A DNA stretch of 64,000 nucleotides from Prauserella shujinwangii. GTDB lineage: Bacteria; Actinomycetota; Actinomycetes; Mycobacteriales; Pseudonocardiaceae. The notes beneath the pieces were generated by a model. That model had not been told where the DNA came from. It ran no database searches and saw only the letters and a list, made by a program, of their open reading frames with translations. Every line of letters begins with the position of its first letter. The first letter of the stretch is position 1. The position numbers were made by a program, and so were the translations under genes. The stretch spans positions 248,001 to 312,000 of the forward strand of contig NZ_PVNH01000009.1 of NCBI RefSeq assembly GCF_003001955.1, written 5' to 3'. Of this stretch, positions 55,222 to 63,083 are shown in pieces.

Positions 55222-56790
55222 TCAGTCCTTCACCTTGCCGATGGGGGCGAACCGCTTCGTCGGCAGGTCCGCGCCGGACGACTGCTTGCCGTTGCCGTTG
55301 GGCACCGGGGCGAGCTGGGTCGTCGGGGTGTCGTCGGTCGCCGGGGGACGCGGCTGCCCGTCGCCGCCTGCCCGGCCGCGCAGCGCCGTGTGCAGGCCGT
55401 CCCAGAGCGTGCCGTCCGAGGAGTCCTTGGGGTCGGCCTCCACCAGCACCACCCCGACGATGGGGATGCGCGCGTCCGCGAGCTGCCGCGCGACCGTGTG
55501 CAGCCAGGACGTGCTCGCGTGCCCCGCGCGCACGACGAGCACGGTCTCGGCGCCGAGCCCGGGCAGGTCGGTCCAGGCGGTACCGGGGGCGACCGAGCCG
55601 ACGCCGAGCAGGCGTTCGCGCGGCCCCGGCCGCGGCGCGGGCGCCGCGCCGTCCCGGACGCGGACGGTGCCGTCGTCCCCGGCGAGCGCCGCGAGGTCCG
55701 TGCCGGGCAGGTCGTCCACGAGCGTCACCGGGCCGTCCGTGGCCAGCTGCCTGGCGACGTCCACGGACAGCGCCGCGGTGGCCTTCGGGCAACCGAGGTC
55801 TAGCAGCGACACCGGGCCCTGGCCGGTGCGGATCGCGCGGGCGAGCGTGGCCGCGACCCGCTGCCGCTCGGCCGTGGCCCGCGCACGCCGCCACAGCCGG
55901 GCCGGTCCGCGCCCGGGCAGCGCGAGCTGCGCGAGCACCGAGGCACCGAGGTGGGCGGACATGTCCTTGCGCAGCACCGGCCGGTCGCGCACGACGCTGG
56001 ACACCGCGGTCAGGGCGAGCCCGGCGGCGAGGCCGAGCACGAGACCGACCGCCGAGTTCAGCGCGCCCGTGCTCAGGAGCGACGCGGGCACCGGGCGGGG
56101 CGCGTCCACGATCTGCGTGCCCGCGGCCACCCTGGGCGCCCCGATCCCGGCCTCGTCGGCGCGCCGGCCGAGCTCGGAGATCTGCGATGCCAGCTCGGCC
56201 CGCCGCGCGTAGAGCGTCTCCAGCTCGGCGGCGTTGCCGGTGCCGAACTCGGCCTCCTTCTCCGCGATCGACCCGTTGAGCTGGGCGAGCTCCTGCTGCA
56301 GATCGGTGCGCTGGTCGCGCAGTGCCTGCGCCTCGGCGTCGGCGGCGGCCTGCACACGCCGCACGTGGTCGGCGACGAAGACGTCGGCGAGCGCCTGGGC
56401 CCTGGCCACCGCGTCCTCGGGGCTGCTGCCCTCGACCTTGAGTTCGAGGACGTTGCTCGTCAGCCCGGTCGCCTCGTACGTCTTGAGGAACCGCTCGGGC
56501 CGCTCGGCCGAGCCCAGCTCGTCCAGCGCGGCCTTCGCGATCCGGGTCGTCTGCAGCAGCGCGACATCGGTGCGCATCAGGCTGCCGCCGTCGGAGGGCT
56601 GGTCGTCCTCGTGCACGATCAGCAGCTGGGTGACCGCCGTCGGGGGTGCGGGCATCAGCACCGCCAGCGCCCCGCCGAGCAGCAGGCCGAGGAGGCCGAA
56701 CGAGAGCCAGAAACGGCGCCGCCTGCGCACGGCGACGGCGAGCCTGCCGAGGTCGATCAGCGGTTGGCTGTCCACGTTGTGTGCCGTCAT
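55222..56790 (-). CDS. Wzz-like polysaccharide co-polymerase (degenerate kinase domain)
   Basis: 522 aa. Membrane helix at about 28-48, periplasmic-type domain with coiled coil (about 135-200, QRTDLQQELAQLNGSIAEKE), second helix at about 240-262, then a cytoplasmic region of P-loop-like shape. The latter (PVSLLDLGCPKATAALSVDV) has no Walker A GKS/T and no C-terminal Tyr cluster, so it is not an active BY-kinase. It would set chain length with the polymerase. ATGA overlap with the paralogue upstream. Confidence 0.78.
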   Translation of the reverse strand: MTAHNVDSQPLIDLGRLAVAVRRRRRFWLSFGLLGLLLGGALAVLMPAPPTAVTQLLIVHEDDQPSDGGSLMRTDVALLQTTRIAKAALDELGSAERPERFLKTYEATGLTSNVLELKVEGSSPEDAVARAQALADVFVADHVRRVQAAADAEAQALRDQRTDLQQELAQLNGSIAEKEAEFGTGNAAELETLYARRAELASQISELGRRADEAGIGAPRVAAGTQIVDAPRPVPASLLSTGALNSAVGLVLGLAAGLALTAVSSVVRDRPVLRKDMSAHLGASVLAQLALPGRGPARLWRRARATAERQRVAATLARAIRTGQGPVSLLDLGCPKATAALSVDVARQLATDGPVTLVDDLPGTDLAALAGDDGTVRVRDGAAPAPRPGPRERLLGVGSVAPGTAWTDLPGLGAETVLVVRAGHASTSWLHTVARQLADARIPIVGVVLVEADPKDSSDGTLWDGLHTALRGRAGGDGQPRPPATDDTPTTQLAPVPNGNGKQSSGADLPTKRFAPIGKVKD

Positions 56791-58157
56791 GCCGAACCCG
56801 CCATCACGCCGTCGTGCACCGGGGCCGTCGCGGCCGGTTCCGGTCCCTGCCCACTGCCATCCCCCCGCGCCGTCGGCTGGGTGAGGACGGCGCCGAGCAC
56901 AGCCTGTCCCGCCTCCGCGCAGGCCTCGGTGATGCCGACCAGTTCCCACGCGGTCCGCGTGCCGGGCGTGAGCACCAGCAGCGCGCCCGAGGAGCCCGCG
57001 GTGTCCGGAACGGTGGGCCTGCCCGCGGTGATCCGCACCAGCCGCAGCTCCAGGTTCGCCGCGCGGTCGTTGGTCGCCAGCAGCCGGTCGGCGGCCCGCC
57101 CCGCGGGCGCGTCGTCGTCGGGAACCAGCACGAGGACGCGCCGGGAGGATCCGGGCCCGCCCCGGAAACGCGCGAGCACTCGCCGGTACCGCACGGTCAC
57201 CGCGGCGTCGTCGGCGGGCGCGGGTGGCTCGGGCACGTTCCACGGCCGGTCGGTGCCGAGCACCCGGCGCAGGCGGCCGAGCGGCCCGGTGGCCCGCGCG
57301 CCGGGGTCGGCGCCGGACGGGACGTCGACGCTGCCGACCATCGGGGCGCCGAGCGCGGCGACGATGTCGGCCTCGTTGCGCAGCCTGCGGTCTGCCCTCG
57401 CCGCGGCGAGGTGACCGAAGATCCCGAGCAGGACGAACACGACCGCGCCGCCCGCGACGAACTGCGCCATCGTGGGGGCAGCCTGTTCCGTGGACAGCGC
57501 CGCGGGGCCCATCACCACCATGTTCGCCCTGCTGGACGCCTCCTCCGCCTCGGCGAGGGTGGTCATCGCGTCCTCCAGGGAGGTCCGCAGTGCCTCGAGC
57601 TGCGTGCGGGCCTGCACGCTCTCCACCGACGTGCCCTGCCCGGCGACCGACTCGTGCAGCCGGGTGATCCGCTCGTTCGTCTGCGCCACCCGCTGCCGCA
57701 GCACCTCCCGCTGCTCCTTGAGCATCTGGGCGGACGCCTCACCGGGGTCGGTCACCAGCTGGGTGGAGAAGGCCACGTACTCCTCCGCCACCAGGTCGGC
57801 GAGCCGTTGCGCCCGCTCCGGGGTCTCGGCGGTCGCCCTGATCTCGATGACGTTGCCGTTGAGCACGGCGGCCTCGACCACATCGTCCAGCTCCTGGCCG
57901 GGGACACCCCAGCCGAGCGCGGAGGCGGTCCGGTCGAGGACCACCGAGCTGGTGGCGATCTCGGCTTCGGTGAGCAGCTCGTCCTCCTCGCGGGGGCCCT
58001 GCAGCAGGACGCTGCTCGTCGTCTCGTACCCGGGGGAGAACAGCAGGGAGGCGCCGGCGCCGACGAGCGCGCCGACCGCGGCGAGCGCGAGCAATGCTCG
58101 CCACCGCCTGCGCAGCAGCCGCCCGATCACGGGCAGACGCACCAGATCGTCACTCAA
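56787..58157 (-). CDS. Wzz-like polysaccharide co-polymerase, second copy
   Basis: About 456 aa. N-terminal helix (WRALLALAAVGALVGAGASL), beta-rich domain with ETTSSVLLQGPREEDELL, coiled coil (about 145-215), second helix (FVAGGAVVFVLLGIFGHL), then a degenerate cytoplasmic domain without Walker A. The TTG at 58157 is preferred because homology begins there; the frame stays open to another TTG at 58262 that would add 35 unlikely residues. The 101 bp upstream probably hold a promoter. Confidence 0.75.
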   Translation of the reverse strand: MSDDLVRLPVIGRLLRRRWRALLALAAVGALVGAGASLLFSPGYETTSSVLLQGPREEDELLTEAEIATSSVVLDRTASALGWGVPGQELDDVVEAAVLNGNVIEIRATAETPERAQRLADLVAEEYVAFSTQLVTDPGEASAQMLKEQREVLRQRVAQTNERITRLHESVAGQGTSVESVQARTQLEALRTSLEDAMTTLAEAEEASSRANMVVMGPAALSTEQAAPTMAQFVAGGAVVFVLLGIFGHLAAARADRRLRNEADIVAALGAPMVGSVDVPSGADPGARATGPLGRLRRVLGTDRPWNVPEPPAPADDAAVTVRYRRVLARFRGGPGSSRRVLVLVPDDDAPAGRAADRLLATNDRAANLELRLVRITAGRPTVPDTAGSSGALLVLTPGTRTAWELVGITEACAEAGQAVLGAVLTQPTARGDGSGQGPEPAATAPVHDGVMAGSA

Positions 58158-58258
58158 CGTCGGGGTCCCCCCTCTGATCGGCTTTCCCCAACACGTCGCG
58201 CCGATCACGGCATTGGTTACAGTCGGCCGGGAGTCTTGTTCGAAATGAAACGTGGCGG

Positions 58259-59455
58259 TCAATCGCGCGTCGCCGCGTAGGCGGCGAGCAGTGACCTTGC
58301 GGAATTCGCCCAGGACAGCGGCCCGTCGACGCGCTCCTTGCCGATGCGGCCCATGTGGGCGCGCTCGCCGGGGTCATCGAGCAGCCGGGCGACGAGCTTG
58401 GCGAACTCCGTCTCGTCGTTGGCCGGCGCGTAGACGGCCGCGTCGCCCGCGGAGACCCGGGCCTCGCGCAGGTCGAACGAGACGACGGGGCGGCTCATCG
58501 CCATGTACTCCATGATCTTGTTCATCGTGGACACGTCGTTGAGCGGGTTCAGCGGATCGGGTGCGAGGCAGACGTCGGCGGTGGACAGGTAGCGCACCAG
58601 GTCCTCGTCGGGGATGCGGCCGGTGAACTCGACGAGGTCGTCGAGTCCCAGCCGCCGGGACAGCGCCACCATCTCGTCGAAGGTGTCGCCCGCGCCGACG
58701 AACACGGCGTGCCAGTCGGTGCGGTCCAGGTCGTCGCGGAGCTTCGCGAGCGACCGCAGCGCGTAGTCGACGCCGTCCTGCGGTCCCATCACGCCGAGGT
58801 AGCACAGCAGGTGCGGCTTGCCCCGCTTCAGCCCCGGCTCGGGCGGCACCTGCCGGAACCGGTCGACCGCGGGCGCGCTGCGCACCACGAACACGTCCTC
58901 CGGGCGCCTGCGACCCCGCCGCAGCGCCACGTCGCGGTAGCTCTCGTTGGTCGCGATCACGACGTCGGCGACCCGGTAGGTGAGCCGCTCCAGCGCGCAC
59001 ACGGCGCGGTAGAGGAGGTCCTTCCCCCGGTCGAACCGGGACAGGTACAGCTCGGGCACCAGGTCGTGCTGGTCGAAGACGAACCGCGCCCCGCGGAGCT
59101 TGCCCAGCAGCCCGACCACGAACAGCAGGTCGGGCGGGTTGCACGCGTGGATCACGTCCACCCGGCCGACCCTGCGGGCCAGCCGCAGCGTGTGCCACAG
59201 CGCCGAGCCGTACTCCGACAGGTAGCCCGAAGGTCCTCCGGTGGCGGCGCGCAGCGGGTAGCGGAGGATGTGCACGCCGTCGACGACGACCTCGCGCTCG
59301 GTGTCCCGTTTCGTCCCCTGTGGACAGATGACGTGTACTTCCCAGCCCGCGTCGCGCAGCGTGGTGCATTCCTGCCACACCCGGCGGTCGAACGGGACGG
59401 AGAGGTTCTCGACGAGGATCAGTGCTCGGTGGGGGCGGCTACCAGGCAAGGCCAA
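58259..59455 (-). CDS. Glycosyltransferase family 4 protein
   Basis: 398 aa GT-B fold. VENLSVPFDRRVWQECTTL near the N terminus, FDQHDLVPELY at about 130 and the C-terminal DVSTMNKIMEYMAMSRPVV are typical of the WbuB-like subgroup of GT4. The TTG at 59455 has GAAGAGGGA 5 nt upstream and overlaps the dehydrogenase gene by 17 bp. Confidence 0.85.
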   Translation of the reverse strand: MALPGSRPHRALILVENLSVPFDRRVWQECTTLRDAGWEVHVICPQGTKRDTEREVVVDGVHILRYPLRAATGGPSGYLSEYGSALWHTLRLARRVGRVDVIHACNPPDLLFVVGLLGKLRGARFVFDQHDLVPELYLSRFDRGKDLLYRAVCALERLTYRVADVVIATNESYRDVALRRGRRRPEDVFVVRSAPAVDRFRQVPPEPGLKRGKPHLLCYLGVMGPQDGVDYALRSLAKLRDDLDRTDWHAVFVGAGDTFDEMVALSRRLGLDDLVEFTGRIPDEDLVRYLSTADVCLAPDPLNPLNDVSTMNKIMEYMAMSRPVVSFDLREARVSAGDAAVYAPANDETEFAKLVARLLDDPGERAHMGRIGKERVDGPLSWANSARSLLAAYAATRD

Positions 59456-60755
59456 CGTATCCCTCTTCGGTTCGGCGTCGGTCGGCGTCGGGGAGGCGGA
59501 CGAGGTCGACGATCACCTGGTCCCCGCCGTGCGGCAGAGCGCCGAGTACCGCGGGGTCGGCCGTGCCGACCAGGCAGACCTCGGCGTGTTCCAGTACCTC
59601 CTCGACGGAGGCGGCGAGCAGCTGGCCGAGGTGCGGCAGCCTGCTCTCGATGTACTCGCGGTTGGCGCCGAGCAGGCGGGACAGGCTCACGTTGGCGTCA
59701 TGGATCTTCAGGTGGTAGCCCTTGCCGAGGAGCCGTTCCGCGAGCTCCACCAGCGGGCTCTCCCGCAGGTCGTCGGTACCGGGTTTGAACGAGAGCCCGA
59801 ACAGCCCGACCCGCCGTTTGCCGGTGCGGGCGACCAGCTCGAACGCGCGCCGCAGGTGCTCCTCGTTGGACGGCAGCACGTGGGCGAGGATCGGCACGGA
59901 CACGTCGGCGCGCTGCGCGGCGTACACCAGGCCACGCAGGTCCTTCGGCAGGCACGAGCCGCCGAACGCAAAGCCGGGCCGCAGGTAGGCGGGGCTGATG
60001 TTCAGCTTGCGGTCGGCGAGGAAGACGTCCATCACGCGGTGCGAGTCGAGGCCGAGCGCGCGGCAGACGGCGCCCAGCTCGTTGGCGAAGCCGATCTTCA
60101 GGCCGTGGAACGCGTTGTCCGCGTACTTCGTCATCTCGGCCACCGGGATCGGCACGCGGAACACCGCACCGGGCAGACCGGCATAGAGCGCGGCCACCAC
60201 GTCGCCGCTGGCCTCGTCCAGTTCGCCGATGACGGTCTTCGGCGGGTCGAAGAAGTCGCGCACGCTGCTGCCCTCGCGCAGGAACTCCGGGTTCACCGCG
60301 ACGCCGAAGTCGACCCCCGCGGTGCGGCCGGACGCCTTCTCCAGGATGGGCACCAGCAGGTCGAGGCACGTGCCGGGCAGCATCGTGCTGCGGAAGACGA
60401 CCGTGTGCCTGCGGTCGTGCCCGGCGAGTGCCTCACCGATCTGCTCGGTCACCCGCTCCAGGTAGGCGGTGGAGAGGCTGCCGTTGGGCTCCGACGGGGT
60501 GCCGACACAGATCAGGGAGACGTCACTGCCGGTGATCGCGGCGGCGACGTCCGCGGTGGCCCGCAGCGCGCCGGACGCGACGACCCGCGCGGTCAGGTCC
60601 CCGATCCGCTCCTCGACGACCGGGGCCTTGCCCGCGCGGACGAGGTCGACCTTCACCGGGTTGACGTCGACGCCGACCACCTCGTGGCCCTGTTCCCCCA
60701 GGCAGGCGGCGGAAACGCAACCCACGTAGCCGAGCCCGAAGACACTGATCTTCAT
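59439..60755 (-). CDS. Nucleotide-sugar 6-dehydrogenase, closest in pattern to GDP-mannose dehydrogenase (AlgD)
   Basis: 438 aa, the length of AlgD. NAD motif GLGYVG is at 7-12, CVGTPSEPNGSLS at 83, NPEFLREGSSVRDFFDPP at about 155, and catalytic Cys268 in FGGSCLPKD, the same number as the Cys of P. aeruginosa AlgD. ANREYIESRLPHL and a C-terminal Trp also match AlgD more than UDP-glucose dehydrogenase. It would give GDP-mannuronate (or another NDP-uronate). First gene of the - strand series; ATG start at 60755. Confidence 0.83.
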   Translation of the reverse strand: MKISVFGLGYVGCVSAACLGEQGHEVVGVDVNPVKVDLVRAGKAPVVEERIGDLTARVVASGALRATADVAAAITGSDVSLICVGTPSEPNGSLSTAYLERVTEQIGEALAGHDRRHTVVFRSTMLPGTCLDLLVPILEKASGRTAGVDFGVAVNPEFLREGSSVRDFFDPPKTVIGELDEASGDVVAALYAGLPGAVFRVPIPVAEMTKYADNAFHGLKIGFANELGAVCRALGLDSHRVMDVFLADRKLNISPAYLRPGFAFGGSCLPKDLRGLVYAAQRADVSVPILAHVLPSNEEHLRRAFELVARTGKRRVGLFGLSFKPGTDDLRESPLVELAERLLGKGYHLKIHDANVSLSRLLGANREYIESRLPHLGQLLAASVEEVLEHAEVCLVGTADPAVLGALPHGGDQVIVDLVRLPDADRRRTEEGYVGLAW

Positions 60756-60835
60756 CCGGCTCCCCTTCCGCTGCCTGCCGGCAGTCGCGCGACCTGCCTG
60801 CTGATTCGCTGGGCGGAGCGCGGTCGTTACGGGGT

Positions 60836-62017
60836 TTACCGAGTGGTGATGTCACGAAGTGCCGCGATGGCACGGGATTCGTCGACATGGATGTCCTGCA
60901 GCCGGGCGCCGAGCTCGGCGAACAGGGCGCGGGCCTGCCGTTCGGTGAAGGGCGTCTCGGCGTCGTAGTGCGTGCGCAGCCGCCGCAGCTCGGTGGCGGC
61001 CCCGGCGGCGGCTTCCCGCCCGGCGTCTCCGGCGCGCACGCCGTCGCCGACGCGGCTGACGAGCCCCCGCATCCAGCCGAACTCCGGGTGGTCGTCGCCG
61101 AGCAGCACCCTGGCCAGCTCCTGCCAGCGGCCGGCGATCGCGCGCCACGTGCGCGCGTGCTCGGTGAGGGCGGGTTCGCCGAGCAGCGGCGCGGCCTCGG
61201 CCAGTCCGTCGGCGAACAGGTCGCGCAGGTGGCCGCCACCCGGGCCGGAGGGGGAGATCGCCGTCCACGCCGAGAGCAGGGCGCCGACGAGCCCGCGCCG
61301 CTCGGCGAACACCGTGGGCCAGTTCTTGCGGGCGCGCTCGTCGGTGACCTGCCGGGCCCACGTGGCCCAGGCCTCGGCGCGGCAGGTGCGGGCGCAGTGG
61401 GCGAGCCCGGCGCGCACGGCGGCGGCCGGGTCCACGGGTGTGCCGTGCTCCCTGTCGTCCGGCCGGAAGGCGAGCAGCACGTGGCGGGCACCGGCGCGGG
61501 ACCGGGCACGGGTGAGCGTGGCGCGGTCCACGGTCAGCGGCGCGGTGTTGCGGTCGTCGACCAGGACGCCGTCCCCGGTCTCCGCGTACGCCACCACGAA
61601 ATGCGCGCCCGCGCCCCCGGTGTCCTCGGGCAGCTGCCAGTAGCCCGCCGCCGACCGCTCCGGCAGCACCAGGGCGGGCCGGCCGGCCGCCAGCTCGGTG
61701 CCGAGCCGCTTGCCCGCAACGCGCGCCCAGCCGGTGGTGTGCGGGACGGGAAGACCAAGACGCTCCACAGTGGACGAAAGCCAGCCGCGGTGGTCGCCGG
61801 GACGGTCGCGGAAGCCCAGTGTCAGCGTCTTGCTGCCGTCGGCGGTGAACTCGCCGAGGTGGTACCCGGCGCCGATCCCGCCCCCGGCCAGGAACAGCAG
61901 CGGCTCGGTGAGCGGTGCTGCGTCCGGACCGGCGATGCCGTGGTGGGCCAGCAGGTTGGCGAGCGCGGAGACGTCCGGTTGCCTGCCACCCCGCAGCCGG
62001 TACTCCCGCTCCGTCAA
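60836..62017 (-). CDS. BtrH-like/DUF4872 protein lacking the usual Cys
   Basis: 393 aa. The N-terminal half resembles the BtrH N-terminal domain (SALANLLAHHGI, LLFLAGGGIGAGYHLGEF, then GAHFVVAYAETGDGVLVDD), a papain-like fold known from acyl transfer in butirosin synthesis; the C-terminal half fits DUF4872. Where BtrH relatives have a Cys before the SALxNLL helix, this protein has GGRQPDV, so the nucleophile seems absent. TTG start at 62017 with GGGAGG 7 nt upstream. Role unknown. Confidence 0.65.
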   Translation of the reverse strand: MTEREYRLRGGRQPDVSALANLLAHHGIAGPDAAPLTEPLLFLAGGGIGAGYHLGEFTADGSKTLTLGFRDRPGDHRGWLSSTVERLGLPVPHTTGWARVAGKRLGTELAAGRPALVLPERSAAGYWQLPEDTGGAGAHFVVAYAETGDGVLVDDRNTAPLTVDRATLTRARSRAGARHVLLAFRPDDREHGTPVDPAAAVRAGLAHCARTCRAEAWATWARQVTDERARKNWPTVFAERRGLVGALLSAWTAISPSGPGGGHLRDLFADGLAEAAPLLGEPALTEHARTWRAIAGRWQELARVLLGDDHPEFGWMRGLVSRVGDGVRAGDAGREAAAGAATELRRLRTHYDAETPFTERQARALFAELGARLQDIHVDESRAIAALRDITTR

Positions 62018-62034
62018 GACCTGACCTCCCGGAT

Positions 62035-62088
62035 GTCATGAGTGGCTCGTTACTGACGTTTTCGCCAGTAACGAGCCACTCATGACAG
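62035..62088. terminator. Perfect 22-bp stem terminator-like dyad
   Basis: Arms of 22 bp (62035-62056 and 62067-62088, core GAGTGGCTCGTTACTG) are exactly complementary with a 10-nt loop containing TTTT. It begins 2 bp after the LLM oxidoreductase stop (on -) and lies just upstream of the BtrH-like gene, so it should end the LLM transcript. Confidence 0.75.
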
Positions 62089-62089
62089 T

Positions 62090-62962
62090 CTAGAAGGAAG
62101 CGGCCGCCGGGATGACCTCGCGCCGGAACGTCTCCAGCTTCGCGGGGTCGTGGACGCCGCGCAGACCGCCGATGACCGCGTCCACGCCGAGACCGTGCAG
62201 CCTGCGCAGCTCGTCGATCAGCTCACCGGTCTTCTCGCCCCGCTCGCCGATGTCGAAGAAGTGGTACACGGTCTTGGTGATGCTGGCGTAGTCGCGCCCC
62301 TCCGCCTCGCAGTGCGCCCGCAGCACGTCCAGCTTGCGTTCCAGGTCGGGACCGTTGAACACGTTGCACGCCTGGGCGTACCGCGCCACCAGCCGCAACG
62401 TCTTCTTCTCGCCCCCGCCGCCGATCATGATCGGCGGGTGCGGCCGCGACAGCGCCTGCGGGACGTTGAGCAGCCGCTCGGCCTCGACGTGGGTGCCCGC
62501 GAACGCCTCGTCGCTGTCCGACCACATCCGCAGGCAGTACCGGACCGCGTCCTCCAGCAGTTCGAACCGCTCCGCCACCGGCGGGAAGCGGAAGCCGAGC
62601 CCCACCGACTCCTCCTCGTTCCAGCCCGCGCCGACGCCGAGCATCGCCCGGCCGCCGGAGAGCACGTCCAGTGTGGTGACGGCCTTCGCGAGCAGGCCCG
62701 GATGGCGGTAGAACGCGCCCGTGATGACGGTGAGCAGCTTGGCCCTGCTCGTGTGCGCGGCCAGGTAGCCCAGCGTGGTGTAGGCCTCCAGCATGTCGTT
62801 CTCGGCGGGCCCGACCACGTCGATCTGGAAGAAGTGGTCCATGACCGCGAGGTAGGCGAAGCCCGCGTCGTCCGCGGTGCGGGCGATCTCGGCGAGCCGG
62901 GGCGCGAGTTCCTCCGGTCCGCCCGGCCAGGTGAAGTCAGGAATCTGCAGTCCGAGTTCCAT
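62090..62962 (-). CDS. LLM class (probably F420-dependent) oxidoreductase
   Basis: 290 aa luciferase-like TIM barrel. MELGLQIPDFTWPGG at the N terminus, YLAVMDHFFQI (about 36-46), VTTLDVLSGGRAMLGVGAGW (about 93-112) and PIMIGGGGEKKTLRLVA are family marks. In actinomycetes most such proteins use F420. Substrate unknown. ATG start at 62962; dyads on both sides indicate a single-gene transcript. Confidence 0.85.
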   Translation of the reverse strand: MELGLQIPDFTWPGGPEELAPRLAEIARTADDAGFAYLAVMDHFFQIDVVGPAENDMLEAYTTLGYLAAHTSRAKLLTVITGAFYRHPGLLAKAVTTLDVLSGGRAMLGVGAGWNEEESVGLGFRFPPVAERFELLEDAVRYCLRMWSDSDEAFAGTHVEAERLLNVPQALSRPHPPIMIGGGGEKKTLRLVARYAQACNVFNGPDLERKLDVLRAHCEAEGRDYASITKTVYHFFDIGERGEKTGELIDELRRLHGLGVDAVIGGLRGVHDPAKLETFRREVIPAAASF

Positions 62963-63037
62963 GGTGAGTACGCCTTCGTGGTGATCCGATCAGCTCCGCC
63001 ACCGACCGTACCCCCGGAGTTACTCCAGGTAGGCCTC

Positions 63038-63083
63038 GTCGTGAGTGGGGAACGTGGTGAGAACCACGTTCCCCACTCACGAC
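63038..63083. terminator. Perfect 21-bp stem terminator-like dyad
   Basis: Arms 63038-63058 and 63063-63083 are exactly complementary, with the loop GAGA at 63059-63062; the arm contains CGTGAGTGGGGAACGTGG. It abuts the beta-propeller stop (on -). The arm sequence is a variant of the element at 42689-42734. Confidence 0.75.
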
